DNA from: Gymnogyps californianus
Lineage: Eukaryota; Chordata; Aves; Accipitriformes; Cathartidae
Direction of reading: 5' to 3'
Length of the DNA stretch: 64,000 nt
Assembly: GCF_018139145.2 (NCBI RefSeq)
Contig: NC_059477.1
Location: 19,021,522 to 19,085,521, forward strand
The number at the start of each line of letters is the position of its first letter. The first letter of the stretch is position 1. This document shows positions 1-12,199 of the stretch, one piece after another. The notes under the pieces are model-generated. The model made no database searches, had not been told where the DNA came from, and saw only the letters and a list, made by a program, of their open reading frames with translations. Position numbers and translations under genes: made by a program.

Positions 1-1740
1 GCTTCTTAGACCTTTCAAATCTGACATATTAGCTCCCTTATTATAGCTCAGCAAGAGCAAGCCCTTTTAATTTATGGAGGGCCCTAATTTTTATAATCTG
101 ATATCAGTACAGGCTGTAAATCTTTTTAATGATAAAATAAATGGAAATCTAACATGGCATTTTTGTCATCACTTCTTTATTAGTTTCTATCTAGGTTTTT
201 TTAGAGTTGTGATAAGTAGAATTATGCAAAGAAATAAAATCAAATAATATTGTGAATCTACATTTACAGTGTTTGAGAGGCAACTCACTTATGCATTATT
301 CCAGTTTTACCCCAAAATAACTTGAAGGTCATGGATTTAACTGATAGCATGTACTGGTTCTGTGTTGTTCAGTGGAAGTATATCCCAGAACTTTTAACTG
401 CTATCAAATGAGAACACAGCCATAACTAAATCAGCTTATATTTTTCACTTACATACAGTCAAAAGTTTGTGATTGCTACCACTAACACAGACTTTTTGAC
501 TATGCTTGCTTCAAAATCAGATAATGCAAAATCAGATCTTCCAGACTTGGAGGGGAAATTATCCGGAAATTGAAGCTGAAGGAGAGCACAATATCCTGAT
601 GGTTCAGGGATGCTTCCTCCTGCAAACTGACCGCTGACCTATAAGGGGTACCTGTAGGTTTCTATGTGAAAATGAAAGCTTTGCTTTTAACCTAGAAAGC
701 CCTGTGCTGCCTGAGATCCAAATGTCTGAAAGACTGCTTCTCCTACCTTTGTGCTGGTATGATCAGCGAAAGCTCCTCTGTACAAAGGAGAATAGGCCTC
801 AGTCTGAGCTGAGCATGACTTCTGAACCTTCATTTCTATGTCTCGTCTGAAACAGCTTGGTTCTGATGGGCTTCATAGGACAGGCAAAGCTCTTTTCTTC
901 AGGATGAGCTCTTGATGCTGTTAGATGAACCGTTAGTTTAGTTGTCAGGAATTATCCTACTTTGGCAAGCTATGCTTAGAAATATTATTTGATGCAGGCT
1001 TTCTCTTGTTACAGTATGTAGATCATACGATTAATATTTACATTCACTTCAGTGAATTCCACTGTGCAAAGGTAATTATCACGGTGATCATTTTATGTTG
1101 CATTAAACTTCAGATGTATAAGAGTCCTCTGAAGGACCATATTGGTATGATGTGCGTGTACCTGGCCCTGGATGGGAGGAATTCCCTCTAGGCTCAGCCA
1201 AAGAGCTGGGTTGCTTTATGGTGGTGTTAGCCCTCTGCATCTCAGGGGTGCCTCTGCTTGTGTAGAAGGCTGAACCAGCCACGCCATGATGTGCCATGTA
1301 AGCTGGCATGGCCTCGCACCGGAGAAAAATATTATACTTGAACTACCTCCCAGCGCATCCACAAAAGCCTTTGCTTGTATGCTGCTCTCTGCCTAAAGAG
1401 CAGTACCTATCCTGTTGTACTAGACTGCTCACTCGGTGATTAGCGGTGACTTCCAAGATGTGCAGAGCGACCTGGGGATGGAGGTGCTCATCACTGTGCA
1501 GGCACAGGCTCCTGTAGAATCATCTGTTGGACTTAACAGTGACATTTGGGAGAGAAAGGCCTTTGAATGCAGGGCCTTCCTGCAGACAGATCTGCACATG
1601 GGAGTTTCTCACCACGGCATGCTGAGAGCATGGAATTTTTCACATCGGGTTCTTGTGGTTTCACACCACGAGGTATGAGCCTAACATGGTTCAGGAAAAA
1701 AGTCAGGATGGGAAACTGGTGGGTGGGTTTCATTAAATTA
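1..1740. other. AT-rich noncoding stretch, no gene seen
   Basis: No reading frame here resembles a known protein, and no RNA gene or clear repeat was recognised. Short open frames occur near 1,006-1,310 and 1,436-1,740 on both strands, but they overlap each other in opposite directions and have no domain signature, which is expected by chance in vertebrate noncoding DNA. Confidence 0.6.
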
Positions 1741-1746
1741 ATTGGT

Positions 1747-1875
1747 GGTAAGACAGCCTTCTGCTCTGCAGCTCCCGCCATCTGGAACAGCCTTTCTTTA
1801 TCTCTCTACCTCATTGACTCTCAATCTGATTTCAAATCTCAGCTGAAAACATCTCTCTTCTCCTGTGCATTTTAC
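1747..1875 (+). mobile_element. L2/CR1-like LINE fragment (end of reverse-transcriptase ORF)
   Basis: Seen: the frame at 1,747-1,875 translates to a block containing FCSAAPAIWNSLSLSL, then FKSQLKTSLFSCAF. Known: a segment of the form 'FS-AAP-LWNSLPLSL ... FKS-LKT-LFS-AF' lies at the C-terminal end of the ORF2 polyprotein of L2-type and related CR1-clade non-LTR retrotransposons, just after the reverse-transcriptase domain. The typical proline of 'NSLPLS' is replaced by serine. The frame stays open to about 1,941, but downstream residues are hydrophobic and unfamiliar, and no RT catalytic motif is present upstream. Inference: an old, 5'-truncated, non-functional insertion. The exact subfamily cannot be set by eye. 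Confidence 0.75.
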
Positions 1876-4660
1876 CCTGTAATTTTTCTTTCCTGTTATT
1901 ATTTCTTATTTCTCTCTAACGTGTTTTCAGATGGAGCGTAAGAGTTACCACACAACATTAAGTGACGCAGCACTGTTATTCTGATCTACATCAGGCCAAG
2001 CAGCAGCAGTGAGCATTTTTCCCACTAGAATATTGATAGATTTAAATTACCCAGATGCATGTCAATTGTATCACTTAATATGTACGTTTGAATTCTTGTT
2101 TTAATGAATGATTTTGTGGGAGGCTTTTGTTACTTTTACTTGCAATATCATCTCTTTCCTCAAGCAGTTGCCTTAAACAAATTAGAAACTATTCTGAGTG
2201 TTAAGCCCTCCAAAAACTACTGGATTTTTTGTGTCTCTGCTACAATGAAAAATGTCACTTTAGGTCATGCACATATCCCAAAATAGCATTAATCTGACAA
2301 AATTAGGTTTCTTACACTGTAAAGCTTGTCGGCTTCAGCATTCAGTGTAAAGATACCCTTACAAAGAGGGTTGAGCGGTGTATGTGTTGATGATGATGGC
2401 ACTTACATGCTGCAGAACTTTTCAACCAGAATACATGGGAATTGGGGGTGGAGATGGAAAGGAGGTGAAAACAAGTATTCACATTGTGCCTTATAATAAA
2501 TCAACTGTCTCGCATTAAATCAGGTTATCTGTGGGAAGGCAACTTCCTAATGTGCACTAAAACTGCATTAAACTTTATAATTCCAGTATTAAAAAAGCAA
2601 GGACCCAGATTGCAGAACAGTTTGTTGCTGTCCAGATAGGCCAAATCCTGAATGGTGGTTATCTGAGTGCCTAACGGGCATCGCTTTGACGGGGATTTGC
2701 TGTTACAAGTATGTGAAGGAGTCAGAGCAGCAAGTTTGTAGGGAGACGTGACATTTTATTAAAGGGATTGCCATCACTGAGAAAAAAGGACACTCAAACT
2801 TTTGAGTGCATAAACCCTGTAAATATCAGAGAGCAATAGCTCGTACCACCCCCATGTTGCTTCTTTCTTGGGAGACTCATCGTATCTCAGAAGACTACCA
2901 GTGTAGAGGCCATAGTGTAGAGATGGCTCCACTGGTCTCCCTTTCCCTGAATCACCGCTCTCCCTTCCCCATATGTCAGGATATGATGATTTTCTGTAAC
3001 TTCATGGTAGGCAGTGAGTGTTCACCCCTGCTCCTACCTATTTCAGATCTGCCACACAATTGAGCCATTGAGCTTGAGCTAAGGTCTTCCACCTTGGAAG
3101 TAAGGACAGAATTTAATGGCTTCTCTAATAACATCAGTGATAATAAGATTTAGTTTAAAAGAAAGTGTGTGTGCAAACCCCACCTGGCTCCCTTGTCTTC
3201 CAGAGATAATGGTGACTTCTAGGAAGACCTTCTTTGAAAGTGTCAAGGTATATGAAATTATTACTAAATGGGCTGTGAACAGATGTTAGGACATTTTGTT
3301 ATTTCTGTATAAAGTAGTCTTTGTGCGAGACCTATGAATGCGTTTCCTAATCTGGGATTGTCCCAGGCAGTTCAGGACATGTGGTAGGGTAACGTGGAGT
3401 GGACTGAAATCACTGATCATAAACCATCTTGAAAAGAAAAATATGTGTGTTTACTGCCAGAGATTACTGAGAGTAAAAACCTGTTTTAAATCAAGAACTG
3501 GAGCCATTTCAATTCCTTAAACTAGCTTTGTTTTAGCCTGGAAGTTAGCACTGCTTTTAAATCTAAAGCATCAGATTTAGCCCTCTGTAAAAGCAAAGTA
3601 GCATAATAATTGAAGTATAATCTTGTTTATGTACTTTTTAAACATGGCCATCGACACTGTAGGATTATACCTTTTATGTCATATACTTATTTGCTGAATA
3701 AGTTCTTATAACGTGCTAATCGGGGGCTCAATCCTACCAGATTTTACACATTCCCTGCTCTATTTGAGTCGATTCAGATCGGAATTGAGGGCTCTACCTT
3801 GCTAAGCTTCAGGGTCCATTTGCTGCAATTTTCTTCTCTACTGTTCTCTTGAACCTTTTATCTGCAGAAGGTGAAAAAAGAACCTCAACAGACAGATGGT
3901 CACCTTTAAAGTGCAGTCATCTTGGATGATAGCTGTTCTTTTAAAAATTTGCTGCCTGAACTCTAATTATTTCTAAGCATGTCATTTAGATCTCCTTATA
4001 GAAGCCAATGGATTTCTGAGAATATCGCACACAAATCTGTTAATTAGCCTCCTGATCGTCCCTGATCAAAGCAACATTGCAAGTTGCATTTCATGGAGCA
4101 TTATTTTAGTAATGTTTTGTCATGGTTTGTCATTTCCTAATACTTAGAAGTACTTCAGTCAATAACTGTGTGGATATGTCTGCTGTGAAGAGACATCTGT
4201 TTACTCAATAGATCTTTTTATTTAATTTTTAATAGAGCTTTTCTAATTTGGCTTGACCATTTGTTGTTAATGTATTTGTAATGATTCCAGTAGCTATAAT
4301 TCATATCTAATGATTTTTTCTAAATCTATAAATATTATTTATTAAAAGATAAAAAGTCAATATTTCTTGTAGCAGCCATTACCAAAAAAGTCAGCTGTTG
4401 CAAAATGAAATAAATATATTTCACGCCTGTACTGCAACAGATCAAAAAGATAAACCTAAAGAAGCACTTTTGATACCAATGGATTTATGTTATCTACCTA
4501 CTCAAATAATGGAGAGTAGAATTTGGCCCTTACTGTGCTCTATTGCAGTATGGTTAAATTTCTGCACTGCATATTAGAAAAACCACTAGATTTTAGCAGT
4601 TTGTAATAAAAAAACAAAATCTATAAAAGTGAAACTGATTTCATCTGTTTTATAAAACAA
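1876..4660. other. AT-rich noncoding stretch, no gene seen
   Basis: Unique-looking DNA with no coding signature. A short perfect hairpin lies at 2,791-2,808 (8-bp arms, 2-nt loop). The block from about 3,600 to 4,660 is especially AT-rich. No dated repeat was recognised. Confidence 0.55.
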
Positions 4661-4669
4661 CTTGAGATA

Positions 4670-4830
4670 CAAGGAGCCAGATTCTGCTGCCTGCTAGCCT
4701 GTTGTAGTTCAGTGGTTAGACAAGTGGTCTATAAGAAGGTATGGGATGAATTCTGCTGTCAGTTACACATTTGTGCATTTGGAGTAAGTCTAAGGAAGTT
4801 AGTGCAATTTAAAACTGCAAATAAATATAG
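4670..4830 (+). repeat. Worn sauropsid-type interspersed repeat
   Basis: Two 'gccagattctgctg' / 'gaattctgctgtcagttacac' style phrases occur within 90 bases (4,676 and 4,749), followed by 'ggagtaagtctaaggaagt'. I recall this wording from an abundant family in reptile and bird DNA, in which 'ggagtaactccattgaagtcaatgg' is typical. The copy is strongly diverged. I cannot give a library name. Confidence 0.4.
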
Positions 4831-4914
4831 GCTCAAAATCAATTTCTTCATTTACCTGCCAAAATTGAGTTCAGGGTTCGACATACACAGCACTTTTTCC
4901 GTCTAAAGAATTCA

Positions 4915-5035
4915 TAGCACTTTACAAAGGTGAATTAATATTACCCCCACTTAAAAAGCTGAGGGACTAAGACAGACAAGTGTGTTTGGACAGAATCCAT
5001 GGCAGACTAGGCTAGAGCTTGAAGATGCTGTTTTT
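4915..5035 (+). repeat. MIR-type SINE fragment
   Basis: The order 'cactttacaaaggtgaattaatattaccccca ... aagctgagggactaagacag ... gtttggacagaatccatggcagactaggctagagctt' follows the MIR 3' half, where the consensus reads roughly 'tattatccccattttacagatgaggaaactgaggca ... gtcacacagc ... ggcagagc'. It is heavily diverged, as expected for a repeat family shared across amniotes. Confidence 0.55.
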
Positions 5036-5249
5036 TCAGATACAGGGGATAGATTTGTTTCCTCACTCCTGTACCTGAATTCTGAAGGAACACTGTGAAG
5101 ATTAAGAAGTAATACCTATAATATGGGGATGTTATCCTTTCTTTCTTCGCACGATATTTTTTTAATCAATTTTATACAAAAGGAGAATAAATGTGTGCCT
5201 TATTCACCCAAGTAATTTTGGGGGGTTTGTAGATAATGTGCCCCAATAT

Positions 5250-5310
5250 TTATCCCCCAGGTGCTGAGCTCACAGCTTCTAGTTGGTCAGTGATGAACTA
5301 CAGCCCAGTT
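5250..5310 (+). repeat. Possible sauropsid palindromic repeat fragment
   Basis: The phrase 'caggtgctgagctcacagcttctagttggtcagtg' resembles the common reptile/bird wording 'ggtgctgagcacccacagctcccattgacttcaatggg'. Only one side of the expected palindrome is recognisable, so this is weak. Confidence 0.25.
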
Positions 5311-8300
5311 TGGTAGTAGACTTAATTACTAGGCAGTATGCAGGTAAATTTAATTTTGCCCTGAGTGAACTTGTACTCCTGGGCCCTATTGTGTCAGCAG
5401 AACCTGCTAGGAAGCAGGCAGCTTGATGGAAGCTTATTTGCTGTGGACTGATGGAAGGTCCAACGGGGGCTGCTATGTCTTGCTATGCGAGTCCCATAAT
5501 TTCTCCCCAGGATGTGGTCAGTCTCCTCTGAAAGCTGTCAGAAAAGGGCAATTTCACAGTGATTTTACCCTGTAGAGTACATTTACTTACATCAGGCTGG
5601 TTCTTAGGTGAAGATTTCTCCATCCTGTGTGACATTTTGGTTGGTAGACCTGACTGAGACATTCCTCTCCTTTTTTAAAATTCCCAAACTGCTATCAGTG
5701 ACTGAAGCAAACCCCAGCCCCTCTAAACCACCTGTCTACACGGTTGTGCTGAGTCCATCTATCGAGAGGTCAAACACTAGTAAGGTGTAAAGCACAGCTT
5801 TACAAGAGGAGTAGTTCTTGTAGATAAGCATTGCAGTTTCATATATCAATACCAATCCACATGTCAGCATGTAATATCTTTTATTTTCAGTAATTTCACC
5901 TGATATTTTTCTGTGTTAGTTAAGCTTTTCCAGCGGGGTGCTAATTTGATTATTCCCATATTAAAAAGGACAGCTGCAGAGATTATTTCAATTTATATTA
6001 AACAAAGCTGTAATGCAAACTGCATAGTTTCTGGCCATTGGTAGTTATGCTGTACAGAAACAACATAGGGATCTCCATAACAACAGCTGAGTCATCCTCA
6101 GACAACTTATATGCAATAGAAAATGTCTTTTTTCCAATCAGGCTCGTATACCAGCCTCAGCAAACCCCACCTGCCCTGACTCAGAGTCACCTATTGCCAA
6201 CACAGATGTTCAGATAGCTTCACCCATCACAGATAATCATTAATAAATATTTTTGTCAGCTGATTGCTCAAGATTAGTTATACCAGAGAGTCACCTCACT
6301 GCAAAGAAAATACATGAATTCTTACAAGTTCTATTTTATTTTAACGCACACTAACAGATGCATTAGAAAATATAGCCTAAGATCTAATTGCCTTACACCT
6401 GGAAAAATAAAAACACATACCTGGTATTTCTGAAATTGTACCAAAATTAATAATAATAATAAAAAGAAGAACAACCTTAAGATAGATAGCCATCATTGCA
6501 CTTGACCAATTGGTTAAGCCATTCTTGCTTAATGTGTGCTACCAATGTATGAAACACAATAAAAACAAGACACTGAACATGTCTGAGGACTGCTTTAGGC
6601 TGGTGGAGGAGCACTGAATAGTGACTAGCAGTTGATCTAGGAACAGATCGAGGCAGAGGTAAGGCAGAAGAGCAAGCAGGGCAGAAAGAGGGGAGAGGCT
6701 TGGTAGGGCCAGGAGGAGTAACAGCAGAGTCTGTGGCAGTGCAAGTTCACAGCTCTGCAAAAAGGGCTGAAAGAGGAACATTCATTGGACGTTTTTATTA
6801 ATTCAGCCATGCTCACATCTTTTTGCATTTTCTCCCTGTGATCATTTTAGCATTTGATTTGCCCTGACATGAAGACAGCTGTATGTGCAGACCTTCATAG
6901 TAACTTTGTGATTCCCTCACACTAGAAGTCAGGGAAAGGATTAGCATTATACGATGTAATGTTACTAAAGCCAAATACAGCTCAGCTTTTAGTTTCTTGC
7001 CAATATTAATCCACAAACTGAAACATTCCTGAAAAATTGCTAAGTCGTTACAAGAGGTAGATATGACTGTCTGGAATCTAATCAGCCTGTGGAACAACCA
7101 CAAACAGAGAAAAAGATTTTGTTTGGGTTTGCTCAGCTGAAATAGGGAAGCAGAACATAACATACTGAAGGCAAGACACCAACCATAGTTCCTGGGGTGG
7201 AAATAATTGGTCAAAGTGGTGAGAAAGAGAAATGATTTCAAAAGAACTAAAACCACTCAACAGATTTAATATTGACATCTGATGAGGGTGGTAATTTGAA
7301 GAACGCAAAAGCACACTTTAAGAAATAAAATAAATAAAATAAAATAGCTCAGTTGCAAAACCATAGAAGTGAGGGGCAAGACAATATTCTGGGACACTTT
7401 ATGTGATCTTGATTTTTGCCTTTAAATTTGACGTAGACCAAAAAACAATGGAAAATGGAGCATGGGCTTTTGTTACTTTGCTGAGGAAGTTATCTGATGT
7501 TATCTTTAGTAATTCTAAGAAAATCAAAGTTGATTTCATTTAGCTATTGTTTGTTGCAAGGTTTATGAAATAATATAATTCATCTCTAGACAATAACTAA
7601 TTATTACTGATTACTAAGAAATAAGTCAACAAAGATATTTTCCTGTTTACATTCTTATCAGACTGTATCAAGACCATCTGTATTTTCAAGTCCTTTATCC
7701 CAAGGGATAAATAATTTGTGGTGTTCATTGAGTTTACACATGCAAACATGTCATTTGGATTTGATGCACGTTTACAAAGCCAGAGCTAGAGAACTTAAAT
7801 GGGAAAACAAGCATTAATATAAAGGAAAAAAAGCTTAAACATGCAGTCACAGCAGATAGAAAAGTAAATACTTCAGTGAAATGATTCTGCAAAACTATTG
7901 TACTCATTGTACTGCATCAGTGTTTGTATTCAGAAACTGTTCTAGGTGTTATCATTTCTATTTGCTGCTGATATTTTTGCAGATGTCCACCACAAGAGTG
8001 TGTGGGTGCTTGTGCACACATGTACGTGTGTGCATTCATGTGAGAGAACTGCTTTGCTCACAGCAGTCACAAATTGCCCAAGCCGCAGAATAGAAATCTG
8101 GATCTGGGAAGGGAATGAACAGCTATATAAACTGGACATTGAAAATTTTAGAGCGTGCTTATGCTTAAAGACTCGAAGCTGATGAATGGCAATATGCTTG
8201 CTCTCTGTGCCCCCCATTGCCGTCAGCAAGCAGACTGGTCTCACTTCCACTTCTTTCAGTCTCCGCTCTTTCAAACACTGCTCTTTGCTGGACCTTTTGC

Positions 8301-10100
8301 CACAACTGGAAGGATTTTGTCCTTCCCAGCAGGCTGGGATTCTCAAACTCCGAGCTCATTTCCTCTCTGCTGCTGTTTTCACATCCCACCCTTGTGCCTT
8401 TGCTCTCACATATTGCTGGAATGATGGTGGTAGTGATGTGAGTACTTTCTAGTGCAGCCCTGTGTTTTTTTTTTTCTTCCTTTCCTTTCCCTGATTTTCC
8501 TGGCTTCAGAAATGGATGGCTCAGGAAAAGGCAGGGCGTGCTGGGGGACAGACGCGCGGGAAGAGAGGTTTCCTAGCAAAGGCAGGCAGAGCTACCAGGG
8601 GACAAGCCTTGCCCCACCTCGCACCAGGCAGGAGCTGCACCTTCCCTGAGCACACAGGACTCTCCCTGCTTCCCCTTAACCTTCGGAAATGACATCCTCA
8701 TCCTGCAAGTCAGCACAGTGCCCGATCTTCACTCTACAAAAGACACTGGAAAACAATTTTCAAGCAATGCACTGTTCCCCTTGCAAGAGTCAGAAGTGTG
8801 AGAGGCCACTGAAGGTTACTATGCTTTCCTTTCATTTATTTTTGCTCTGTTTGTGGCTTTTACTGTGATCTTTTGTTTTATGGCTACATTTTAAATTTTT
8901 CAAAGTCTCCTAGCATAATACAATCTGCCATCTTTTGGCACTACCCAGTACAAAATAGTAGACAATAAACTGCTCTCACTGGACTGGAGGCTATCTATAC
9001 ACATGCCTTTGTATATGACAGCCCCCCCGTGCCCATGGGGATGCAATCATGGCTCTCTAGGAGCCAGCAGAAATGACCTGTTTGTATCTGCTGATCTTTG
9101 GTTTGATGACAGTGTTTGTCTGTTTAATGAAATCACAGAGTCTGTGAAGCTGAGATAGGAAATGGCTAAGTATGTCTTTTCACCTTCATAGTGCCCAAAA
9201 TATAAGAACTATTCTTGAATTGTGCATTATGTGAGCTACATTATGTCAAAAACACAGCTAATTCAAAACGGAGTGAAATACCCTTTTTAGCTGGTCGAGC
9301 AATATGGCTCAGTTGAGTAAAAACCCTTGGAGAGCTAGTGGGAGATTATGTGTCCTGAAGAAGTAACAGGCTTCCTTGTGGCAGTGAGAGCTAGTGTGCT
9401 GATCACTGCAAAGGCTTGATTAATGGAGTGATTAAAGCAGCAGAGGGTTAGTGCTCTGGCAGCTGGGCCATAGGAAATGGGCATGGAAACTACTGGGAGA
9501 GGGGAAATACATAGCTCCAGAATCACAGGGCTGACTTGCCCTAGCAAACACTTTGATGTTGGAGGTGGGGAAGGATGAAACACATCAGGCAAAAAGAAAA
9601 AAAAAACCCTCCCACCTCCCCTTCCCCCCTTCCCAGCCTTATGCTTACAAGGGAAAGCCCCTGACTTTTGGCTCACTTAGCAGAAGGCAATAAAGCTTCC
9701 TATTACGAGGCTTCCTCTGATGTATCGTAACTGGTCTCAGGCTCCAGAAATCTGATCCCTTGGAACAAAACTTACAGTAGATGCTAATAGAGTCTCTAGC
9801 CCAGCAATGCTACACACAACGCCCTGCATGGGCCCAGAAAAACTTCTAATTCAGTCACATCCTTTGTTCTTCAGCTTTCCAACTCCCTGGCCTGTTTCTT
9901 TTTCCTAGGTTACTCCACTTTTAAACAGAGGTGAGCCAAACTCAGACTACTTGTGCTCAAGGAATGAATTCCCCCAAAGCTGCAGGCTGAGAGCCAACTT
10001 CTTTCTTTGGGTCCTTTGCAATGGCAACAACTCTATGTGTGGTTGTTTGAGTTGGTCCCATTAAAGATAAGGATCATCTGCAGAGCTGGAACCTGCATCT
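5310..10100. other. AT-rich noncoding stretch with simple repeats
   Basis: No gene was recognised. It contains a (TAA)n run at 6,448-6,461, an (AAATA)n-like run at 7,322-7,346, a weak TG-rich patch around 7,995-8,045 and a T-rich run near 8,465-8,477. Overlapping open frames on both strands at 7,940-8,450 have no shared signature with any protein I know, and none is supported by splice or codon patterns. A 147-aa frame on the - strand at 6,813-7,256 is likewise unrecognised. Confidence 0.5.
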
Positions 10101-10128
10101 GGAGTCAAAATTCCCAAGGCTCAAAGGG

Positions 10129-10187
10129 TTTAGATCAGATGTCTGGGAATGGAGCCCTCCTCCTTCGCCTTAGACATCTGATCTAAA
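10129..10187. repeat. Perfect 16-bp inverted repeat (hairpin)
   Basis: The left arm tttagatcagatgtct (10,129-10,144) is the exact reverse complement of agacatctgatctaaa (10,172-10,187). The arms are separated by 27 nt that hold a smaller GGAG/CTCC pairing. The arms do not extend outward. It may be the remnant of a foldback element or a transcribed hairpin. Neither mature-microRNA similarity nor a transposon name could be assigned by eye. Confidence 0.7.
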
Positions 10188-10445
10188 ACAACTTCAGACT
10201 TGTAACTCCTTTCAGATTAACCTCAGCTGTGAGAGGCCTAGGGATTCACATTCTTGGCTTACTAGTATGACTTCTCCGTGCCTCACATCACCACAGTTGA
10301 TTAGAAATACTTTCTTTATTAACTTTCAGCTCCTGTCTCATGCATGAAGGTTAATAGCCAAGAATATCCTTAGAGAAGGTGCCTTGTATTTAATAAATGA
10401 AGACCAGGATGGGGCATGAAAAGGGGAATAAAATTCACCATCAGT

Positions 10446-10459
10446 CCACTAGAGGGTAG
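10446..10459 (+). promoter_or_regulatory. CTCF-like motif match
   Basis: ccactagagggtag matches the 14-bp CTCF core CCASYAGRKGGCRS at 13 of 14 positions (T instead of C at position 12). It is a sequence match only. Occupancy is unknown and such matches occur by chance. Confidence 0.35.
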
Positions 10460-11361
10460 CTCTCCTCAGATCAGAGCTGAAAGCCTTCAGCCCAGCCCCA
10501 GACACAGCCTGCTGGGCTCGCCCGCGCTTCGCTTGACGTGACAAAGCGGCATTAACGGTCTTTCTCGCCTCCTGTTACCCTCAGTGAGCTCCAATTTCTG
10601 ATTTAATAACCACAACAAAAACATCAAAATTCTATAATGACTCTGCTAGAGAAAGATACGAAAATTAGCACCCAAGAACAGTATGCATCTGAAATTGTTA
10701 GACCTTTAAACAATAGACAAATGGCCGCTAAACAATGGCATTTTAATATATAACCTGAATTAACAAGTTTAAGTCCCCTAATTTTATATCCCTGGTATAT
10801 TATTTATGGTATTTGTGGGCTACAAACATTGATATGAAGTGGATAGTTCGTGTGCATTATGTGGGAAGCATCTACATTATATATAATGCATAAAGAAATC
10901 TACACAGCCTTCAGCATGCCAGCTGTTTCTGTTTATGACACTGAGTTATTCATGAAATCCAGGAAGACATTTTGTAGTAAAATACGCTACCTGCTTGCTT
11001 TTAAACTGCTGGAGCTGTCTGTCCAGCTAGCTAAATAATTAAGGGAGCAATGTGAAATTAAATATCACATTTCAATCCACCTTTTCCCTTCATCAATTCT
11101 TTCTTGTAAGAGGAGCCAGGAACTAGAGAAAAATATGACTCACAGGGGCTGTTTAGGTGTTGCTATTGTATGTACAGAAGGTAAAAAGAATGATAATATG
11201 CCTTTCCTGTCTGTAATAGTGTTCACTGTAGCAAACCTTCCTGCTTGTTACAGTAGAATAAATGGAGTGTTTAATTTGGGATTCAGTGTAGTCTGGAGTC
11301 AAGGTGCAGCAGTTTTATTACAGAACACAATTTTACTGGAGGCTGAAGATTTAAATTCCAC

Positions 11362-11425
11362 CATACATACATACATACATGGAAGTTCTGCTTTGCAGCT
11401 ACAAGCTAATACACACACACACACA
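11362..11425. repeat. (CATA)n and (AC)n microsatellites
   Basis: A tetranucleotide run of about 4.5 CATA units at 11,362-11,380 is followed 30 bases later by an (AC)8-like run at 11,410-11,425. Confidence 0.85.
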
Positions 11426-12040
11426 GAGTTCTGGTATGTTAAACATGCTCTCTGATATTTCGGTTTGAAGGAACCAAGGAATTATGACATATTTCTGCAT
11501 TTTCTAATGCACTGAGAAACCTTGTTAGAATGCAGTCTCCTCCAGCCATCAAGAAAAGAAAGCACACGCACGCATACAAAAGGAGCAAGTGCTATTTTTC
11601 ATTTCCTCTTTAGATTTTTGACAGTACTCGCAATGTCTCCAGTTCATGACCCCCAGAAAGAAGCTTTTGGGTTTGGAAAATATTTTCGTTGTTTAGCTTT
11701 CTTCCAGCAAACAGCAGCATAGCCCCCCGCCCCCGCTTTCCCCAGAAAGGTGTTTAGATCATGTAATCACTTCTCCTTTATTTAGTCTAAATCTTAAGAC
11801 AGAAGTCTTTCAATAGAATGATTTTCTGGCAAGGCCACAATATGATGTATATATTTGGAAATCAAATTATTTAGAATTATGACCATGTCATCAAAATAAG
11901 CCATTTTGAAATGCACTGCTAGCTCTCCAAACAGATTGTGTGGGGAAAATTGGATAACACTTGGCTTGAGCGCTTAAAAGTCGGTAAAATCAAAACACTA
12001 GGGACCGTTTCATTTCATTTTCGTCAAAACAGAAGTCCAC

Positions 12041-12165
12041 CTCCACCCGCGCCGGGGCTGCGGGCGGCGGGGGCCCGCGGGCGGCGGGGACCGGCGGGGG
12101 GCCCGAGCCCCGCCCGGCCCCGCCCGGCCCCGCCCCGCCCCGCGCCGGCCGCCAGGTGGTGCCCG
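12041..12165. promoter_or_regulatory. Short isolated GC/CpG-rich island
   Basis: About 125 bases that are almost wholly G and C, with dense CpG, sit abruptly in AT-rich DNA. The left part is G-rich (five tracts of three or more G between 12,062 and 12,101, G-quadruplex-prone). The right part is C-rich, with tandem cccggccccg units and several CCCCGCCC Sp1-type boxes at about 12,109-12,145. It is shorter than a typical CpG-island promoter. No initiation site or splice donor was convincing, so its role (minor promoter, insulator or GC-rich expansion) is open. Frames of 114 and 87 aa across it are low-complexity artefacts. Confidence 0.55.
12149..12162 (+). promoter_or_regulatory. CTCF-like motif at edge of GC island
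   Basis: ccgccaggtggtgc fits the CTCF core CCASYAGRKGGCRS at 12 of 14 positions strictly, or 13 if G is allowed at the third base as is common in CTCF matrices. The remaining difference is T for C at position 12. Its place at the right border of a GC-rich island makes it a better candidate than a random match. Confidence 0.45.
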
Positions 12166-12199
12166 CAGTTTAAGGACATCTGGCCGCTCCTTTCTTCCC

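Larger units (their letters stand above)
10188..12035. other. AT-rich noncoding stretch with microsatellites
   Basis: No gene was recognised. A CTCF-like match at 10,446-10,459 and microsatellites at 11,362-11,425 are listed separately. The frame at 11,135-11,455 runs through the (CA)n tract and is not considered real. Confidence 0.5.

Noticed and set aside
5565..5590. taccctgtag, the start of miR-10
   Set aside because: The match ends after 10-11 bases and there is no hairpin partner.
6813..7256. 147-aa - strand open frame
   Set aside because: No recognised family, no promoter or splice context, overlaps another frame; consistent with chance.
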